From: Rhabditoides inermis
Lineage: Eukaryota; Nematoda; Chromadorea; Rhabditida; Rhabditidae
Assembly (NCBI GenBank): GCA_963966185.1
Contig: CAWZYM010000434.1
Location: forward strand, 124,001-188,000
Direction: 5' to 3'
Length of the DNA: 64,000 bases
Shown one piece after another: positions 61,253 to 64,000 of the stretch. Every line of letters starts with the position of its first letter. Position 1 is the stretch's first letter. A program made the position numbers and the translations under genes. A model generated the notes under the pieces. It worked only from the letters and a program-made list of their open reading frames with translations, did no database searches and had not been told where the DNA came from.

Positions 61253-62860
61253 TAACCATCACATCACTATGGCTCGCTGCACATCACTGCGGCTAGAACC
61301 TGACGGTTTGAGATTTCTGCCGGCTGAACCTGACGCTTTTATTTTTCTGGCGCTAGAACCTGACAATTTGAGATTTCTGGGCCTAGAACCTGGCGGTTTG
61401 AGATCTCTGCCGACAGAACCTGACGGTTCGATTTCTCTGCGGCTAGAACCTGACGGTTTGAGATTTCTGCCTGCAGAACCTGACGGTTTGAGATATCTGG
61501 CGCTAGAACCTGACAGTTTGAGATCTCTGCCGCTAGAACCTGACGGTTTGAGAATTCTGCCGGCAGAACCTGACGGTTTGAGATATCTGGCGCTAGAACC
61601 TGACAGTTTGAGATATCTACCGACAGAACCTGACGGTTTGAGATCTCTGTCAACAGAACCTGACGGTTTGAGATTTCTACCAACAGAACCTGACAGGTTT
61701 GATATCTCTGCGGCTAGAACCTGACGGTTTGAAATTTCTGCCGGCTGAACCTGACGGTTTGAGATATCTGGCGCTAGAACCTGACGGTTTGAGATCTCTG
61801 CGGCTAGAACCTGACGGTTTGAGATCTCTGCGGCTAGAACCTGACGGTTTGACATCTCTGCGGCTAGAACCTGACGGTTTTATATTTACCGACAGAACCT
61901 GACGATTTGAGTTCTCTGCCAACAGAACCTGACGGTTTGAGATCTCTACCAACAGAACCTGACGGTTTGAGATTTCTGGGCTTAGAACCTGACGGTTTGA
62001 GATAAATACCGTCAGAACCTGACAGTTTGAGATCTCTGCGGCTAGAACCTGACGGTTTGAGATTTCTGCCTGCAAAACCTGACGGTTTGAGATATCTGGC
62101 GCTAGAACCTGACAGTTTGAGATATCTACCGACAGAACATGACGGTTTGAGATCTCTGCCAACAGAACCTGACGGTTTGAGGTCTCTGCCAACAGAACCT
62201 GACGGTTTGATATCTCTGCGGCTAGAACCTGACGGTTTGAGATTTCTGCCTGCAGAACCTGACGGTTTGAGATATCTGGCGCTAGAACCTTACAGTTTGA
62301 GACCTCTGCCGCTAGAACCTGACGGTTTGAGAATTCTGCCGGCAGAACCTGACGGTTTGAGATATCTGGCGCTAGAACCTGACAGTTTGAGATATCTACC
62401 GACAGAACCTGACGGTTTGAGATCTCTGTCAACAGAACCTGACGGTTTGAGATTTCTGCCAACAGAACCTGACGGTTTGATATCTCTGCGGCTAGAACCT
62501 GACGGTTTGAGATTTCTGCCGGCTGAACCTGACGGTTTGAGATATCTGGCGCTAGAACCTGACGGTTTGAGATCTCTGCGGCTAGAACCTGACGGTTTGA
62601 AATCTCTGCGGCTAGAACCTGACGGTTTGAGATCTCTGCGGCTAGAACCTGACGGTTTTAGATAATTACCAACAGAACCTGACGATTTGAGTTCTCTGCC
62701 AACAGAACTTGACGGTTTGAGATCTCTACCAACAGAACCTGACGGTTTGAGATTTCTGGGCCTAGAACCTGACGGTTTGAGATAAATACCGTCAGAACCT
62801 GACAGTTTGAGATCTCTGCGGCTAGAACCTGACGGTTTGAGATATCTGGCGCTAGAACCC
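61253..62860 (-). repeat. 30-mer block 41 (1608 bp, fusion)
   Basis: Same fused structure as block 36 with head markers at 62001-62013 and 62781-62793. It differs at TTTGAGATCTC versus TTTGAGGTTTC just past the first marker. GGTTA tail form. Confidence 0.94.
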
Positions 62861-63737
62861 CGTGTGTTAACAGTGTGTTAACAGTGTGTTAACAATGTGT
62901 TAACAGTGTGTTAACAGTGTGTTAACAGTGTGTTAACAGTGTGTTAACAGTGTGTTAACAGTGTGTTAACAGTGTGTTAACAGTGTGTTAACAGTGTGTT
63001 AACAGTGTGTTAACAGTGTGTTAACAGTGTGTTAACAGTGTGTTAACAGTGTGTTAACAGTGTGTTAACAGTGTGTTAACAGTGTGTTAACAGTGTGTTA
63101 ACAGTGTGTTAACAGTGTGTTAACAGTGTGTTAACAGTGTGCTAACAGTGTGTTAACAGTGTGCTAACAGTGTGTTAACAGTGTGTTAACAGTGTGCTAA
63201 CAGTGTGTTAACAGTGTGTTAACAGTGTGTTAACAGTGTGTAACACAGTGTGTAACACAGTGTGTTAACAGTGTGTTAACAGTGTGTTAACAGTGTGTTA
63301 ACAGTGTGTTAACAGTGTGTTAACAGTGTGTTTACAGTGTGTTAACAGTGTGTTAACAGTGTGTTAACAGTGTGTTAACAGTGTGTTAACAGTGTGTTAA
63401 CAGTGTGTTAACAGTGTGTTAACAGTGTGTTAACAGTGTGTTAACAGTGTGTTAACAGTGTGTTAACAGTGTGTTAACAGTGTGTTAACAGTGTGTTAAC
63501 AGTGTGTTAACAGTGTGTTAACAGTGTGTTAACAGTGTGTTAACAGTGTGTTAACAGTGTGTTAACAGTGTGTTAACAGTGTGTTAACAGTGTGTTAACA
63601 GTGTGTTAACAGTGTGTTAAGAGTGTGTTAACAGTGTGTTAACAGTGTGTAAACAGTGTGTTAACGGTGTGTTAAGAGTGTGTTAAGAGTGTGTTAACAG
63701 TGTGTTAACGGTGTGTTAAGAGTGTGTTAAGAGTGTG
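62861..63737 (-). repeat. 11-mer array, 79 units plus 2 bases, reversed
   Basis: Resembles 60421-61252 but has two GTGTAACACAG units (near 63237-63260), each one base long. Tail-side motifs have GTGTGTAAACAG. Confidence 0.96.
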
Positions 63738-64000
63738 TAAACATCACATCACTATGGCTCGCTGCACATCACTGCGGCTAGAACCTGACGGTTTGAGATT
63801 TCTGCCGGCTGAACCTGACGCTTTTATTTTTCTGGCGCTAGAACCTGACAATTTGAGATTTCTGGGCCTAGAACCTGGCGGTTTGAGATCTCTGCCGACA
63901 GAACCTGACGGTTCGATTTCTCTGCGGCTAGAACCTGACGGTTTGAGATTTCTGCCTGCAGAACCTGACGGTTGAGATATCTGGCGCTAGAACCTGACAG
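63738..64000 (-). repeat. 30-mer block 42 (263 bp, cut by window edge)
   Basis: GTTTA-type tail box and the first monomers of the K type, including the 29-bp monomer near 63973. The array continues beyond the window. Confidence 0.93.

Overview
This window is one continuous eukaryotic-style compound satellite array. I see no credible gene, RNA gene, CRISPR array or bacterial regulatory site. Two unrelated tandem repeats alternate throughout. One is a 30-bp repeat with conserved core AAACCGTCAGGTTCT followed by a variable half, found in blocks of about 170-1630 bp and filling roughly 34.5 kb. The other is an 11-bp repeat (CACACTGTTAA) in runs of about 19-113 units, filling roughly 28 kb (about 2,500 units). 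The 30-bp blocks almost always end in the same ~40-bp non-repetitive tail box. The tail leads into 11-mer variants with CTCTTAA, then usually one with CCGTTAA. Each untruncated block begins at an invariant CACACGGGGTTCTAG junction. So the amplified unit is the whole cassette (head junction, 30-mers, tail box, 11-mers).

Layout. From 1 to 49473 the cassettes point in the + direction (tail of one block, then 35 further blocks). From 49474 to 64000 they point in the - direction (7 blocks, the last cut by the window edge). The switch is a 72-bp perfect palindrome of 11-mers at 49438-49509, centred on a GTTAAC. Cassettes are nested in larger repeats: a three-cassette unit of 4.74-4.82 kb (541-12499), a duplicated section of about 5.5-6.7 kb (14.4-26.2 kb), five cassettes of about 1.5 kb sharing private variants (26.6-33.4 kb), two of about 1.5 kb (36.5-38.8 kb), and three long cassettes with 1128-bp blocks (44.1-48.5 kb). 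The inverted arm has three 947-bp blocks and three fused blocks of about 1.6 kb.

The only non-satellite DNA is pieces of one small non-autonomous hAT-type transposon: five left ends (14459, 20009, 35415, 39309, 42211) and two right ends (43201-43535, 48911-49245). They share the 12-bp terminal inverted repeat TAGTGTTGGGCA, and both kinds of end abut the same 8-bp target duplication GTAAACAC. The matching unoccupied target survives at 3188-3195 and 7975-7982. This indicates one insertion into an 11-mer, later split by rearrangement and copied as the satellite expanded.

The organism is most likely a eukaryote, from the satellite organisation and the hAT element; I cannot name a lineage. Many long open frames exist on both strands because 30 is divisible by 3. 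I treat them as by-products of the repeat and annotate no coding sequence.
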